Shown here piece after piece: positions 13,666-20,498 of a stretch of DNA of 21,639 nt. A program made the translations under genes and the position numbers. The notes beneath the pieces are model-generated. The model was not told the DNA's origin. It made no database searches and worked only from the letters and a program-made list of their open reading frames with translations. Position 1 is the stretch's first letter, and every line of letters starts with the position of its first letter. The DNA is from Brevundimonas sp. (lineage in GTDB: Bacteria > Pseudomonadota > Alphaproteobacteria > Caulobacterales > Caulobacteraceae), in contig JAVHYH010000016.1 in the NCBI GenBank assembly GCA_031119155.1, positions 1-21,639 of the forward strand. Reading direction: 5' to 3'.

Positions 13666-15069
13666 ATGTCCCTCGCCCCCCAACCGGTCCTGTCCGGTCC
13701 CGTCGCCTCGACGCTGGATCTGATCGGAAAGACGCCGATTGTGGAGGTGAAGAAGATCGACACCGGCCCGTGCCGCCTGTTCCTCAAGCTGGAAGCCCAG
13801 AACCCCGGCGGCTCGATCAAGGATCGCATCGCGCTGTCGATGATCGATGCGGCGGAGCGCGAGGGCTTCCTGAAGCCCGGCGGCACCATCGTCGAGGCGA
13901 CGGCCGGCAACACCGGTCTGGCGCTGACGCTGGTCGGTCAGGCCAAGGGATATAAGGTGTTGCTGGTCATCCCGGACAAGATGTCCAAGGAAAAAATCCA
14001 GCATCTGCGGGCCATGGGCGCGGATGTTCGCCTGACCCGTTCGGACGTGCCGCACGGCCACCCGGAATACTACACCGACATGGCCGAGCGTCTGGCGCAG
14101 CAGATCCCGGGCGGGTTCTACGTCAACCAGTTCGCCAACGACGCCAACTCCGAAGCCCACTTCGTCACCACGGGGCCGGAGATCTGGGAGCAGCTGGGCG
14201 GCAAGGTGGACGCCATGGTCGCCGGCATCGGCTCGGGCGGCACCATCACCGGCACGGCGCGCTATCTGAAGAGCGTCGGTTCGGACGCGCAGATCATCCT
14301 GGCGGACCCGGTCGGCTCGACGCTGGCGGGCATCGTCAACGAGGGTGTGCCGTCGCCGGAAGGCAGCTATACCGTCGAGGGCATCGGCCAGAATTTCGTG
14401 CCGGACACCGCCGACATCACCCTGATCGACAAGGCCTATTCGATCCCGGATGCGGAAGCGATCGCGACGGTGCGCGAGCTGCTGCTGAAGGAAGGCATTC
14501 TGGCGGGTTCGTCCTCGGGCACCCTGATCGCCGCCGCCCTGCGCTGGTGCCGCGAGCAGACCGAGCCGAAGACCGCCGTCACCTTCGTCTGCGACACTGG
14601 CGCCAAATACCTGTCCAAGGTCTACAACGACGCCTGGCTGGCCGATCAGGGCCTCGGCGAGCGTGAGCTGCACGGCGACCTGTCCGACCTGATCACCCGC
14701 AAATACACCAAGGGCGACGTGGTCGTGATCGGGCCGGAGGACACGCTGGACACCGCCTTCAAGCGGATGAAGGGCTCGGACGTGTCGCAGTTGCCGGTGA
14801 TCAATGACGGGCGGCTGGTCGGCATTCTGGACGAGAGCGATCTGGTTCATGTGATGAACACCGACGAGATCACCCGCAAGGAGCGCTTCGCCAAGCCGGT
14901 GTCGTCGGCCATGACCCGCGATCTGGACACGGTGCAGGTGTCCGAACCGCTGGACGCCCTGATCCCGCTGTTCGACCGCGACCGGGTGGCCATCGTGCTG
15001 GACGGCGAGACCTTCGTCGGCCTGATCACCCGCACCGACCTGATCAACCACCTTAGCCTGAACCGGTAA
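13666..15069 (+). CDS. cbs: cystathionine beta-synthase with C-terminal CBS domain pair
   Basis: This 467-residue fold-type II PLP enzyme has the Schiff-base lysine in NPGGSIKDR (Lys52), the phosphate-binding loop GSGGTITGTARY, substrate loop ATAGNTGLA, and a C-terminal regulatory part (about 340-467). That part holds two CBS motifs, PEDTLDTAFKRMKGSDVSQL and SEPLDALIPLFDRDRVAIVL. It condenses serine (or O-acetylserine) with homocysteine to give cystathionine, the first step of reverse trans-sulfuration; the CBS pair often binds adenosyl ligands. Unlike the animal enzyme there is no N-terminal heme region. The ATG at 13666 has GGAG seven bases upstream; the frame is open further left but that sequence belongs to the divergent antitoxin gene. 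The next gene starts four bases after its stop. Confidence 0.95.
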   Translation: MSLAPQPVLSGPVASTLDLIGKTPIVEVKKIDTGPCRLFLKLEAQNPGGSIKDRIALSMIDAAEREGFLKPGGTIVEATAGNTGLALTLVGQAKGYKVLLVIPDKMSKEKIQHLRAMGADVRLTRSDVPHGHPEYYTDMAERLAQQIPGGFYVNQFANDANSEAHFVTTGPEIWEQLGGKVDAMVAGIGSGGTITGTARYLKSVGSDAQIILADPVGSTLAGIVNEGVPSPEGSYTVEGIGQNFVPDTADITLIDKAYSIPDAEAIATVRELLLKEGILAGSSSGTLIAAALRWCREQTEPKTAVTFVCDTGAKYLSKVYNDAWLADQGLGERELHGDLSDLITRKYTKGDVVVIGPEDTLDTAFKRMKGSDVSQLPVINDGRLVGILDESDLVHVMNTDEITRKERFAKPVSSAMTRDLDTVQVSEPLDALIPLFDRDRVAIVLDGETFVGLITRTDLINHLSLNR

Positions 15070-15073
15070 GTCC

Positions 15074-16237
15074 ATGAGCCAGTTGAAAAACGAGCAGGGC
15101 TTTTCCACCCGCGCTATCCATGCGGGCCAGAATCCGGACCCGACCACCGGCGCGGTGATGACGCCGATCTACGCGACCTCGACCTATGCCCAGGAAAGCC
15201 CGGGCGTGAACAAGGGGTATGAGTACGCGCGCGGCAAGAACCCGACGCGCGAGGCCTTCGAGGCCTGTCTGGCGGATCTGGAAGGCGGCACGCACGGCTT
15301 CGGCTTCGCCAGTGGCATGGCGGCGACCTCGACGGCGCTGGAACTGCTGGACGCCGGGTCGCACATCGTCACCGGCGACGACCTGTACGGCGGGTCCTGG
15401 CGGCTGTTCGAGCGGGTGCGCCGCCGGTCGATGGGGCTGGACTTCAGCTATGTCGATTTCAGCGACCTGAGCGCCGTCGAGGCGGCCATCACGCCGAAGA
15501 CGAAGATGATCTGGGCCGAGACGCCCACCAATCCGCTGATGAAGCTGGCCGACATCGCCGGCCTGTCGAAGATCGCGAAAGCCCACGGCCTGCTGCTGGT
15601 GGTGGACAACACCTTCGCGACCCCGTTCAGCCAGCAACCGCTGAAGCTGGGCGCCGACGTGGTCATGCACTCGGCCACCAAATACCTGAACGGCCACTCC
15701 GACATCATCGGCGGGGCGCTGGTGACCGGGAACGCCGACCTCGCGAAGGAGATCAAGTTCCTGCAGAACTCGATCGGCGGCGTGATGGGGCCGTTCGACG
15801 CCTTCCTCGCCAACCGGGGGCTGAAGACGCTGGGCCTGCGCATGAAGGCACACAATGAGAACGCCCTCGCTGTCGCCCGTTGGCTGGAAGCCCGCAAGGG
15901 CATCGCCAAGGTCATCTATCCGGGCCTGATCAGCCACCCGCAGCATAGCCTCGCGGCGACGCAGATGAACGGTCGCTACGGCGGCATGGTCACGGTTCTC
16001 ATCGACGGCGACCTGTCGCGCACGAAGCAGGTGCTGGAGCGGGTGCAGGTCTTCACCCTGGCGGAGTCGCTGGGCGGCGTTGAGAGTCTCGTGAACCACC
16101 CGGCCATCATGACCCACGCCAGCGTGCCGAAAGAGGTGCGCGAGGCGGGCGGGGTGACGGACAACCTGATCCGTTTGTCCGTCGGGGTCGAGGACATCGA
16201 CGACCTGATCGCCGATCTGGATCAGGCGCTGGGGTGA
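15074..16237 (+). CDS. cystathionine gamma-lyase / gamma-synthase (Cys/Met metabolism PLP enzyme)
   Basis: This 387-residue fold-type I PLP enzyme of the Cys/Met metabolism family has the N-terminal FSTRAIHAGQNPDPTTGAVM, the substrate-binding YEYARGKNPTREAFE, SGMAATSTALELL, and PLP lysine Lys203 in HSATKYLNGHSD. The C-terminal SLGGVESLVNHPAIMTHAS and IRLSVGVEDIDDLI are also typical. Placement four bases after cystathionine beta-synthase argues that it splits cystathionine to cysteine, 2-oxobutyrate and ammonia (gamma-lyase), although gamma-synthase activity from the same family cannot be excluded by sequence. It is cytoplasmic, probably a tetramer. Its stop overlaps the start of a small downstream gene (TGATG), so three genes form one operon. 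Confidence 0.93.
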   Translation: MSQLKNEQGFSTRAIHAGQNPDPTTGAVMTPIYATSTYAQESPGVNKGYEYARGKNPTREAFEACLADLEGGTHGFGFASGMAATSTALELLDAGSHIVTGDDLYGGSWRLFERVRRRSMGLDFSYVDFSDLSAVEAAITPKTKMIWAETPTNPLMKLADIAGLSKIAKAHGLLLVVDNTFATPFSQQPLKLGADVVMHSATKYLNGHSDIIGGALVTGNADLAKEIKFLQNSIGGVMGPFDAFLANRGLKTLGLRMKAHNENALAVARWLEARKGIAKVIYPGLISHPQHSLAATQMNGRYGGMVTVLIDGDLSRTKQVLERVQVFTLAESLGGVESLVNHPAIMTHASVPKEVREAGGVTDNLIRLSVGVEDIDDLIADLDQALG

Positions 16238-16638
16238 TGGCGGCGGAGACGCAGTTTTCCTTCCTCGACGGCGCCAGGGAGTTTAGTCGCTGGTTCGGGA
16301 ATGACGCCCCCTACTTTCACGATGCCGAGGTCGAAAGCCTGACGTTGACCCATCGCGGGGAGTCGCTTCTCTCGATCCGCACCTTTCGCATGACGCCTGA
16401 AGTGGATGCTGCGGGCTACTTCGTGCTTGAGAAGCACTGCCTGCTGACCTTTATCTTGCAGGACGTGTTCGAGATCGACCTTGATGCCTTCGATGAGGGC
16501 GCGACCCTCATGGGGCTGACGGTCCTGCGGCATGAGCAGGGTATGACGCTGGCCCTCGATCCGGTCATCGGTGTCGGGGGCAGGATCAGTGCAAGGGACT
16601 GCCGGGTCGAGTACAGGCCGCGAGAGGCGAACGCCTGA
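16237..16638 (+). CDS. small cytoplasmic protein resembling Imm50 family, 133 aa
   Basis: The protein has no signal or membrane segment. Features are RWFGNDAPYFHDAEVESLTL near the N terminus, the heavily conserved-looking block RTFRMTPEVDAAGYFVLEKH followed by LLTFILQDVFEIDLDAF, and an ending GRISARDCRVEYRP. This pattern (W-F-G, F-H-D-A-E-V, then a beta sandwich) reminds me of the Imm50-type immunity proteins and their housekeeping relatives. I make that link from memory at moderate strength. No polymorphic toxin gene is nearby, so an immunity role is not supported by context. The start is ATG 16237, overlapping the upstream stop (TGATG); a GTG at 16234 is an alternative that adds one residue. 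Confidence 0.75.
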   Translation: MAAETQFSFLDGAREFSRWFGNDAPYFHDAEVESLTLTHRGESLLSIRTFRMTPEVDAAGYFVLEKHCLLTFILQDVFEIDLDAFDEGATLMGLTVLRHEQGMTLALDPVIGVGGRISARDCRVEYRPREANA

Positions 16639-16667
16639 CGCCTGCGTCCACGCGGCGCCCGCAATTG

Positions 16668-16704
16668 AAAACGGCGGCGGAGCCTAGAGCCCCGCCGCCG
16701 TTCA
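16668..16704 (-). terminator. terminator shared by convergent genes, oriented for the cold-shock gene
   Basis: A perfect 11-bp stem (16670-16680 with 16692-16702, AACGGCGGCGG and its complement) with an 11-base loop lies between two convergent genes. On the minus strand it is followed by TTTTC, so it best serves the cold-shock gene. On the plus strand the trailing sequence has no T-run. Confidence 0.75.
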
Positions 16705-16737
16705 AAATCAGGCGTCGATCAGAACCGACGCGTGACC

Positions 16738-16950
16738 TCAGCCTTCGGTCTTCAGTTGACCAGCCGATTCCTTGCCCGAGCGACGGTCGCGCTCGAGTTC
16801 GTAGGAAACCTTCTGGTTTTCATCCAGGCCGCGCAGGCCGGCGGCTTCAACGGCCGAAATGTGGACGAAGACGTCCTTGCCGCCGTCGTCCGGCTGGATG
16901 AAGCCGTAGCCCTTGGTCGAGTTGAACCACTTAACGGTGCCGGTAGCCAT
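16738..16950 (-). CDS. cold-shock protein (CspA family)
   Basis: This 70-residue single cold-shock domain protein carries the RNA-binding motifs RNP1-like KGYGFIQPD and RNP2-like VFVHISAVE after the usual MATGTVKWFNSTKGYGF start. Such proteins bind single-stranded RNA, melt secondary structure and act as RNA chaperones in the cytoplasm. The ATG at 16950 has AAGGAG eight bases upstream, a strong site; a longer in-frame reading to 17103 lacks family similarity. About 160 bases separate it from the next upstream gene, enough for the structured 5' leader that csp genes often use. It ends before a strong terminator. Confidence 0.96.
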   Translation of the reverse strand: MATGTVKWFNSTKGYGFIQPDDGGKDVFVHISAVEAAGLRGLDENQKVSYELERDRRSGKESAGQLKTEG

Positions 16951-17112
16951 GATGGTGCTCCTTCTGGCGTTGGCTTCGGGCAAGAGCGCCCTGAGCCTGT
17001 CGGGTCTGAAAGGAGCGGCTGGACCTCGGGCGAAAGCAGAGGGGTGGCGTTTCGCAAAGAGATCGACGTCAGCCCTTGTGGATCGTTCGGGCGGCGAAAG
17101 CAAGGCGCGGCG

Positions 17113-17325
17113 TCAGCCGGCGGCCGCTTCATCCGCGGGCGCGACGTAGTTTTCGCGGCACAGACGCCTCAGGTCCGCGCCCAGGGTCGGGCCGTAGAGG
17201 GAGTCCTGAATGCGGTCGTAGCCCTCGAAGGAGAGGGCCTGCTTGATGTCGCTGACGGTGCGACAGCGGCCCTCGCGCGCCAGTTGATAGGCGCGTTCCA
17301 AGGTCGTCGGTCGGTGGGAAGTCAT
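17113..17325 (-). CDS. conserved small protein, 70 aa, unknown function
   Basis: The protein MTSHRPTTLERAYQLAREGR continues with TVSDIKQALSFEGYDRIQDS and a LYGPTLGADLRRLCRE stretch. It is predicted to be helical and soluble. Short alphaproteobacterial proteins starting with this RPTTLERAYQLA signature and an SDI..L..EGY motif are familiar to me as unannotated conserved proteins. The fold looks like a small helix-turn-helix or helical bundle, but I do not claim DNA binding. The ATG at 17325 directly follows GGGGG, which forms a small hairpin with CCCCC five to six bases earlier. The gene lies 31 bases after the porin stop and may be in the same transcript. Confidence 0.75.
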   Translation of the reverse strand: MTSHRPTTLERAYQLAREGRCRTVSDIKQALSFEGYDRIQDSLYGPTLGADLRRLCRENYVAPADEAAAG

Positions 17326-17341
17326 CCCCCGATATAGGGGG
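17326..17341 (-). promoter_or_regulatory. small hairpin at the start codon of the 70-residue gene
   Basis: On the minus strand CCCCC-TATATC-GGGGG stands directly before ATG 17325. The 3' G-run is the only purine-rich sequence available as a ribosome site, and it is both too close to the ATG and able to pair with the 5' C-run. This suggests weak or conditional translation. Confidence 0.4.
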
Positions 17342-17356
17342 GCGAGCCCGGAATTC

Positions 17357-18049
17357 CTAGAAGGCGAAGCTTAGTCCGGCGACAAGGGCGCCGGCGTACT
17401 GCGGATTGTCGGCGTCCGCGTCGGTGTCGTGGTAGCGCACCTCGGCCTCGATGTTGCGGGTCAGGGCGTAGCTGAAGCCGGCGTTCCAGCCGGTGTAGTC
17501 GACGCTGTTGTCCTGCTCACGACGGCCGATCTCCGCGGAGGCCGTCAGCTTGCTGGTGAAGTCCCAGCCGGCGCGGGCGGCGACCCAGGTCCAGGCCTCG
17601 GTCGAGCCGGTGCCGTCGGGCGAATGCTGCAGGCGGATGCGGCCGCTGGCCGGGCCGATCGAGCGTTTGACGTCGGCGGTGAACTCCCAGGCGTCATCGT
17701 CCGCGCCGGGATCGGCGTCCATCTGGTGTTTGTAGGTGGCGTTCAGGTCCAGATCGAAGCCCATGACCTCGGGCCGCCAGCCGCCGCCGATCTCCAGCTC
17801 CAGCTCCGAACCGGTCGAGCTCTTGATCGTCTCGAAGCCCGGCCCGGCGTAGAAGGCGCCCGAGGCGCTTTCCCACTGCACACCGCCCCAGGCGTAGGCG
17901 TCACCCTGCGACTTCGACGCGTCCTTGGAGCGGTTGTCGGTGGCCGCGCCGAAGGAGACGGTCCAGTCGCCGGCCTCCTGCGCCGTGGCGGGCGAGGCGA
18001 CGGCGGCGGCGAGAACGGCGAGGGCGGCGAGCGTGGCGGTACGGTTCAT
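17357..18049 (-). CDS. TorF family putative porin (TIGR02001-type outer-membrane protein)
   Basis: This 230-residue outer-membrane protein has a signal peptide (MNRTATLAALAVLAAAVASP, cleaved after ATA23). Alternating-residue beta strands run throughout, with WTVSFGAATDNRSKD near the mature N terminus, a mid-protein GGGWRPEVMGFDLDLNATYK, and a terminal phenylalanine (LVAGLSFAF) as needed for Bam recognition. The SFGAATDNR...GGVQWES pattern is that of the Gcw_chp/TorF group of conserved proteobacterial outer-membrane beta barrels. The substrate is unknown; a barrel of about 10-12 strands fits the length. The ATG at 18049 has GGGAG five bases upstream, buried in a hairpin that fills the whole gap to the upstream oxidoreductase gene. 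Confidence 0.88.
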   Translation of the reverse strand: MNRTATLAALAVLAAAVASPATAQEAGDWTVSFGAATDNRSKDASKSQGDAYAWGGVQWESASGAFYAGPGFETIKSSTGSELELEIGGGWRPEVMGFDLDLNATYKHQMDADPGADDDAWEFTADVKRSIGPASGRIRLQHSPDGTGSTEAWTWVAARAGWDFTSKLTASAEIGRREQDNSVDYTGWNAGFSYALTRNIEAEVRYHDTDADADNPQYAGALVAGLSFAF

Positions 18050-18084
18050 GGAACTCCCAGACGCGCAAAGGCGCGGGGAGTTCC
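18050..18084 (-). promoter_or_regulatory. leader hairpin masking the porin ribosome-binding site
   Basis: On the minus strand the sequence from the last base of the oxidoreductase stop codon to the base before the porin ATG forms one hairpin. It has a 9-bp outer stem (GGAACTCCC 18050-18058 with 18076-18084) and a 5-bp inner stem (18062-18066 with 18071-18075), with a 3-base bulge and a 4-base loop. The porin Shine-Dalgarno GGGAG lies in the stem. There is no T-run, so a terminator is unlikely. Confidence 0.6.
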
Positions 18085-19016
18085 TAGACGAACGCGGTCT
18101 TTTTGGCGAACCGTTCCGTGGCCTGAGCGAATTCGTCGCGGAGGCGGCCGACCAGCTGGCCGGCGGGCAGGATGTCGTGGATCGCGCCCGCGCCCTGACC
18201 AGCCGACCAGACGGTCTTCCAGGCCTTGGCCTCGTCGGCCATGTCCAGCTTGTGCTCGGGCAGGTGTTTGGGATCGATGCCGTTCTCGACCAGCGACTTG
18301 ACCATGAAGTTGGCCGGGATGCCCGACACCGCCGGGGTGTGGACGATGTCCGCCGAGCCCGAGTCGATGATCATGTCCTTGTACTGGGCCTGGGCGGTGC
18401 TCTCGGTCGTGTTGATGAACCGGGTGCCCATATAGGCGAAGTCAGCGCCCATCATCAGGGCGGCGGCGACGTCCGAGCCGGTGGACAGGCAGCCCGACAG
18501 GATGATGGTCCCGTCGAAGAAGCCGCGCACCTCTTCCACCAGCGCGAAGGGATTGACGATGCCCGCGTGGCCGCCGGCGCCGTTGGCGACCAGGATCAGG
18601 CCGTCGACGCCAGCTTCCGCCGCCTTGCGGGCGTGACGGACGTTGGCGATGTCGTGGAAGACCAGACCGCCGTAGCCGTGCACCGCATCGACCACGTCGC
18701 GGACGGCGCCCAGCGAGGTGATGATCAGCGGCACCTTCTCCTCGACCGAGACCATCATGTCGGCCATCAGGCGGGGGTTGGTCGGGTGGACGATGTGGTT
18801 CACGCCGAAGGCGGCGGCGTCGGGGTTCAGGCGACCCTTGATCTCATGCAGCCACTCCCGATAGCCCTCGGTGGTGCGCTGGTTCAGCGACGGGAAGGTG
18901 CCGATGGCGCCGGCGTTGCAGGTCTCGACCACCAGATCCGGTCCGGAGACCAGGAACATGGGCGCCGCGATGACCGGCAGCTTGAGACCTTTTTGAAGCG
19001 AAGCCGGAATGGCCAT
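18084..19016 (-). CDS. NAD(P)H-dependent flavin oxidoreductase / nitronate monooxygenase family
   Basis: This 310-residue FMN-binding TIM barrel belongs to the nitronate monooxygenase / 2-nitropropane dioxygenase family. Recognisable blocks are LKLPVIAAPMFLVSGPDLVV near the start, AGAIGTFPSLNQRT, the central AAEAGVDGLILVANGAGGHA with the GGHAG flavin phosphate loop, and LSGCLSTGSDVAAALMMGADFAYMG followed by GTRFINTTES. Members oxidise alkyl nitronates or serve as NADH:quinone or fatty-acid-linked reductases; which applies here is not readable from sequence. It is soluble and cytoplasmic. It is the first gene of a minus-strand pair with the porin: the 34 bases between its stop and the porin start form a hairpin. 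Confidence 0.93.
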   Translation of the reverse strand: MAIPASLQKGLKLPVIAAPMFLVSGPDLVVETCNAGAIGTFPSLNQRTTEGYREWLHEIKGRLNPDAAAFGVNHIVHPTNPRLMADMMVSVEEKVPLIITSLGAVRDVVDAVHGYGGLVFHDIANVRHARKAAEAGVDGLILVANGAGGHAGIVNPFALVEEVRGFFDGTIILSGCLSTGSDVAAALMMGADFAYMGTRFINTTESTAQAQYKDMIIDSGSADIVHTPAVSGIPANFMVKSLVENGIDPKHLPEHKLDMADEAKAWKTVWSAGQGAGAIHDILPAGQLVGRLRDEFAQATERFAKKTAFV

Positions 19017-19108
19017 GACGTTTCCCCGGGTTGTCTTTCGCTACGGATAGCGGGCTGTCCCCGGGGAAGGCAAACCGGAAAACGCCCAGCCGCCCCAGGG
19101 CACGGTGA

Positions 19109-19585
19109 TCACCGGCGGGGCGTTGGAGGGATCATCACCGTGGGGCTGGTGATCACAGGCGGCATGTAAAGTTCGGCGGCCGTGGCTTCGAACACAACAC
19201 GCGCCTCGGGATGGGCCGCTGCGACCGTTCGCGCGGACAGGCGGCGTCGGCCAGTGATGATCCGGGCCATCTCCGGATTGAAGGGGTGCGGGGTGACGGT
19301 CTGGCAGTCGGACAGCTGGCCGTCCGGAAGGAAGCCGCAGTTGAACACCACCCGCTCGCGCCGGTTTTCGTATTGTGAGGGCGCGTCGGGCGTCGGGGGC
19401 GTGTCCCACTCGGGATTGGCGATGACCGCCGGAGCGTCGTTGACGTGCGGGGCGGGGACTTCGAGTCTGAAGTCGAACGAATTTTCGGTCCGGTCCTGGG
19501 CGAAGGCGGGGCAGGCGGACGCAAGCGTCGCCATGATGGCGGCGGCCGCCAGGGCGGGCCCCTGTCGCTGAGAAGATGCCGGCAT
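19109..19585 (-). CDS. secreted protein with one TonB-C-like module, 158 aa
   Basis: The signal peptide MPASSQRQGPALAAAAIMAT is probably cleaved at AFA-Q (residue 29). The mature part starts with VIANPEWDTPPTPDAPSQYE, then VVFNCGFLPDGQLSDCQTVT and ARVVFEATAAELYM, which matches the TonB C-terminal module seen twice in the neighbouring upstream gene. The two cysteines C-x11-C in this block are conserved between all three copies. It ends with a proline-rich tail. The start ATG 19585 has GGGAG six bases upstream; a longer reading to 19738 overlaps the upstream gene and lacks a signal. It lacks the transmembrane anchor and long linker of a working TonB, so a role as energy transducer is doubtful. 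Confidence 0.75.
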   Translation of the reverse strand: MPASSQRQGPALAAAAIMATLASACPAFAQDRTENSFDFRLEVPAPHVNDAPAVIANPEWDTPPTPDAPSQYENRRERVVFNCGFLPDGQLSDCQTVTPHPFNPEMARIITGRRRLSARTVAAAHPEARVVFEATAAELYMPPVITSPTVMIPPTPRR

Positions 19586-19607
19586 GTCGGTCTCCCTGTA
19601 AGCGAAG

Positions 19608-20408
19608 TTATCGCCTGAAGGTGATGGTGAAGATCGCGCGGGCGTCAGGCGCGGCGCGGGCCAGCCATTCGCCGGTGATCGCGGCGCCACGGACAGCCTG
19701 GATGGCGGCCTCGCCGAAGCCGTAGCCCTCGGGACCATCCTCGATCACGCGACAGTCCCGCATGCGGCCGCTGCCGGGGACGATCTCGCAGGCGAGCCGG
19801 ACCTGCGCCGTCTCGATCCGGGCCCGGCGGGCGTTGCGCGGCATGACCGGGCGCGGGTGGACCGCCCATTGCGGGTCCCGCAGGACGACGCTGGTGAGGG
19901 GTTCGGGCATGACATAGCGGGTGGTGAACTGGACTCGCGCGCCGACGGCGGCGCCGTCGACGGTCCGGGGCGACAGACGCGCGCGCAGCGCCGCAGCTAT
20001 GGTGGCTTCCGCGAATCCGTGACCCGGCGGCGTTTCCTCGATCACCTGACAGTCGGTCAACGTGCCGTTGGGCAGGGTCAGGCACCGCACGGTGACGCGG
20101 CCTTCCGTGATGCCGTGGATGACGGCGAGTTCGGGATACTCCGGCTGCGGAGACCGCGCCCAGGAGGGATTTGCGATCACCGAAGGCCGGCCCGGCGCGG
20201 GCGGCGGACCGGGGCGCGGCGGCGCGGGCGCGATGACAGGCGGGCGCGGCGCGTCTTCGGGCCGGATGGGCATGATCATCAGGGGCGGGGGAAGCGGCGT
20301 GGCGCCGGGCTTGGGCTTGGCGGTCTGTTGCGCCAGGGCGGGCGCGGCCAGCAGGCCGACGGCGAGGACGGCGCAAACCGCTCCCCGGCTTTGAAAACGT
20401 CCGCGCAT
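19608..20408 (-). CDS. secreted protein with two tandem TonB-C-like modules, 266 aa
   Basis: The signal peptide MRGRFQSRGAVCAVLAVGLL is cut after ALA26. A proline-rich linker follows (about 27-80, PPPLMIMPIRPED, PPRPGPPPAPGRP). Two homologous modules follow: the first at about 80-172 (VIANPSWARSPQPEYPELAV, VRCLTLPNGTLTDCQVIEET) and the second at about 173-266 (VVLRDPQWAVHPRPVMPRNA, LACEIVPGSGRMRDCRVIED). Each has Trp, a Pro-x-Pro element, and two cysteines separated by 11-12 residues, with G-x-[LM]-x-D-C in common. Standalone TonB-C modules of this kind are annotated 'energy transducer TonB' in Caulobacterales; without an inner-membrane anchor the function is open. The ATG 20408 has GGGGA nine bases upstream. 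The one-module gene follows 22 bases downstream. Confidence 0.8.
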   Translation of the reverse strand: MRGRFQSRGAVCAVLAVGLLAAPALAQQTAKPKPGATPLPPPLMIMPIRPEDAPRPPVIAPAPPRPGPPPAPGRPSVIANPSWARSPQPEYPELAVIHGITEGRVTVRCLTLPNGTLTDCQVIEETPPGHGFAEATIAAALRARLSPRTVDGAAVGARVQFTTRYVMPEPLTSVVLRDPQWAVHPRPVMPRNARRARIETAQVRLACEIVPGSGRMRDCRVIEDGPEGYGFGEAAIQAVRGAAITGEWLARAAPDARAIFTITFRR

Positions 20409-20498
20409 GTCTCTATGTCCCCCGACAGATTGCTCCATCCCCCATGCCCCGACAGTCCGGGGGCAGGCAAGCCTTTCCGCTGTTCGGGAGACCGCCCC

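Noticed and set aside
13552..15147. 531-codon minus-strand frame opposite cystathionine beta-synthase
   Set aside because: It is an antisense shadow with H/Q/D/R-rich composition and no motif, whereas the opposite strand encodes a complete PLP enzyme.
16237..16638. Imm50-like protein as part of a toxin-immunity system
   Set aside because: No toxin, secretion or Rhs/VgrG gene lies nearby, and its start overlaps a metabolic gene.
18050..18084. Hairpin read as a Rho-independent terminator
   Set aside because: No T-run follows on the transcribed strand. The porin start comes immediately after it, so masking of the ribosome site is the better reading.
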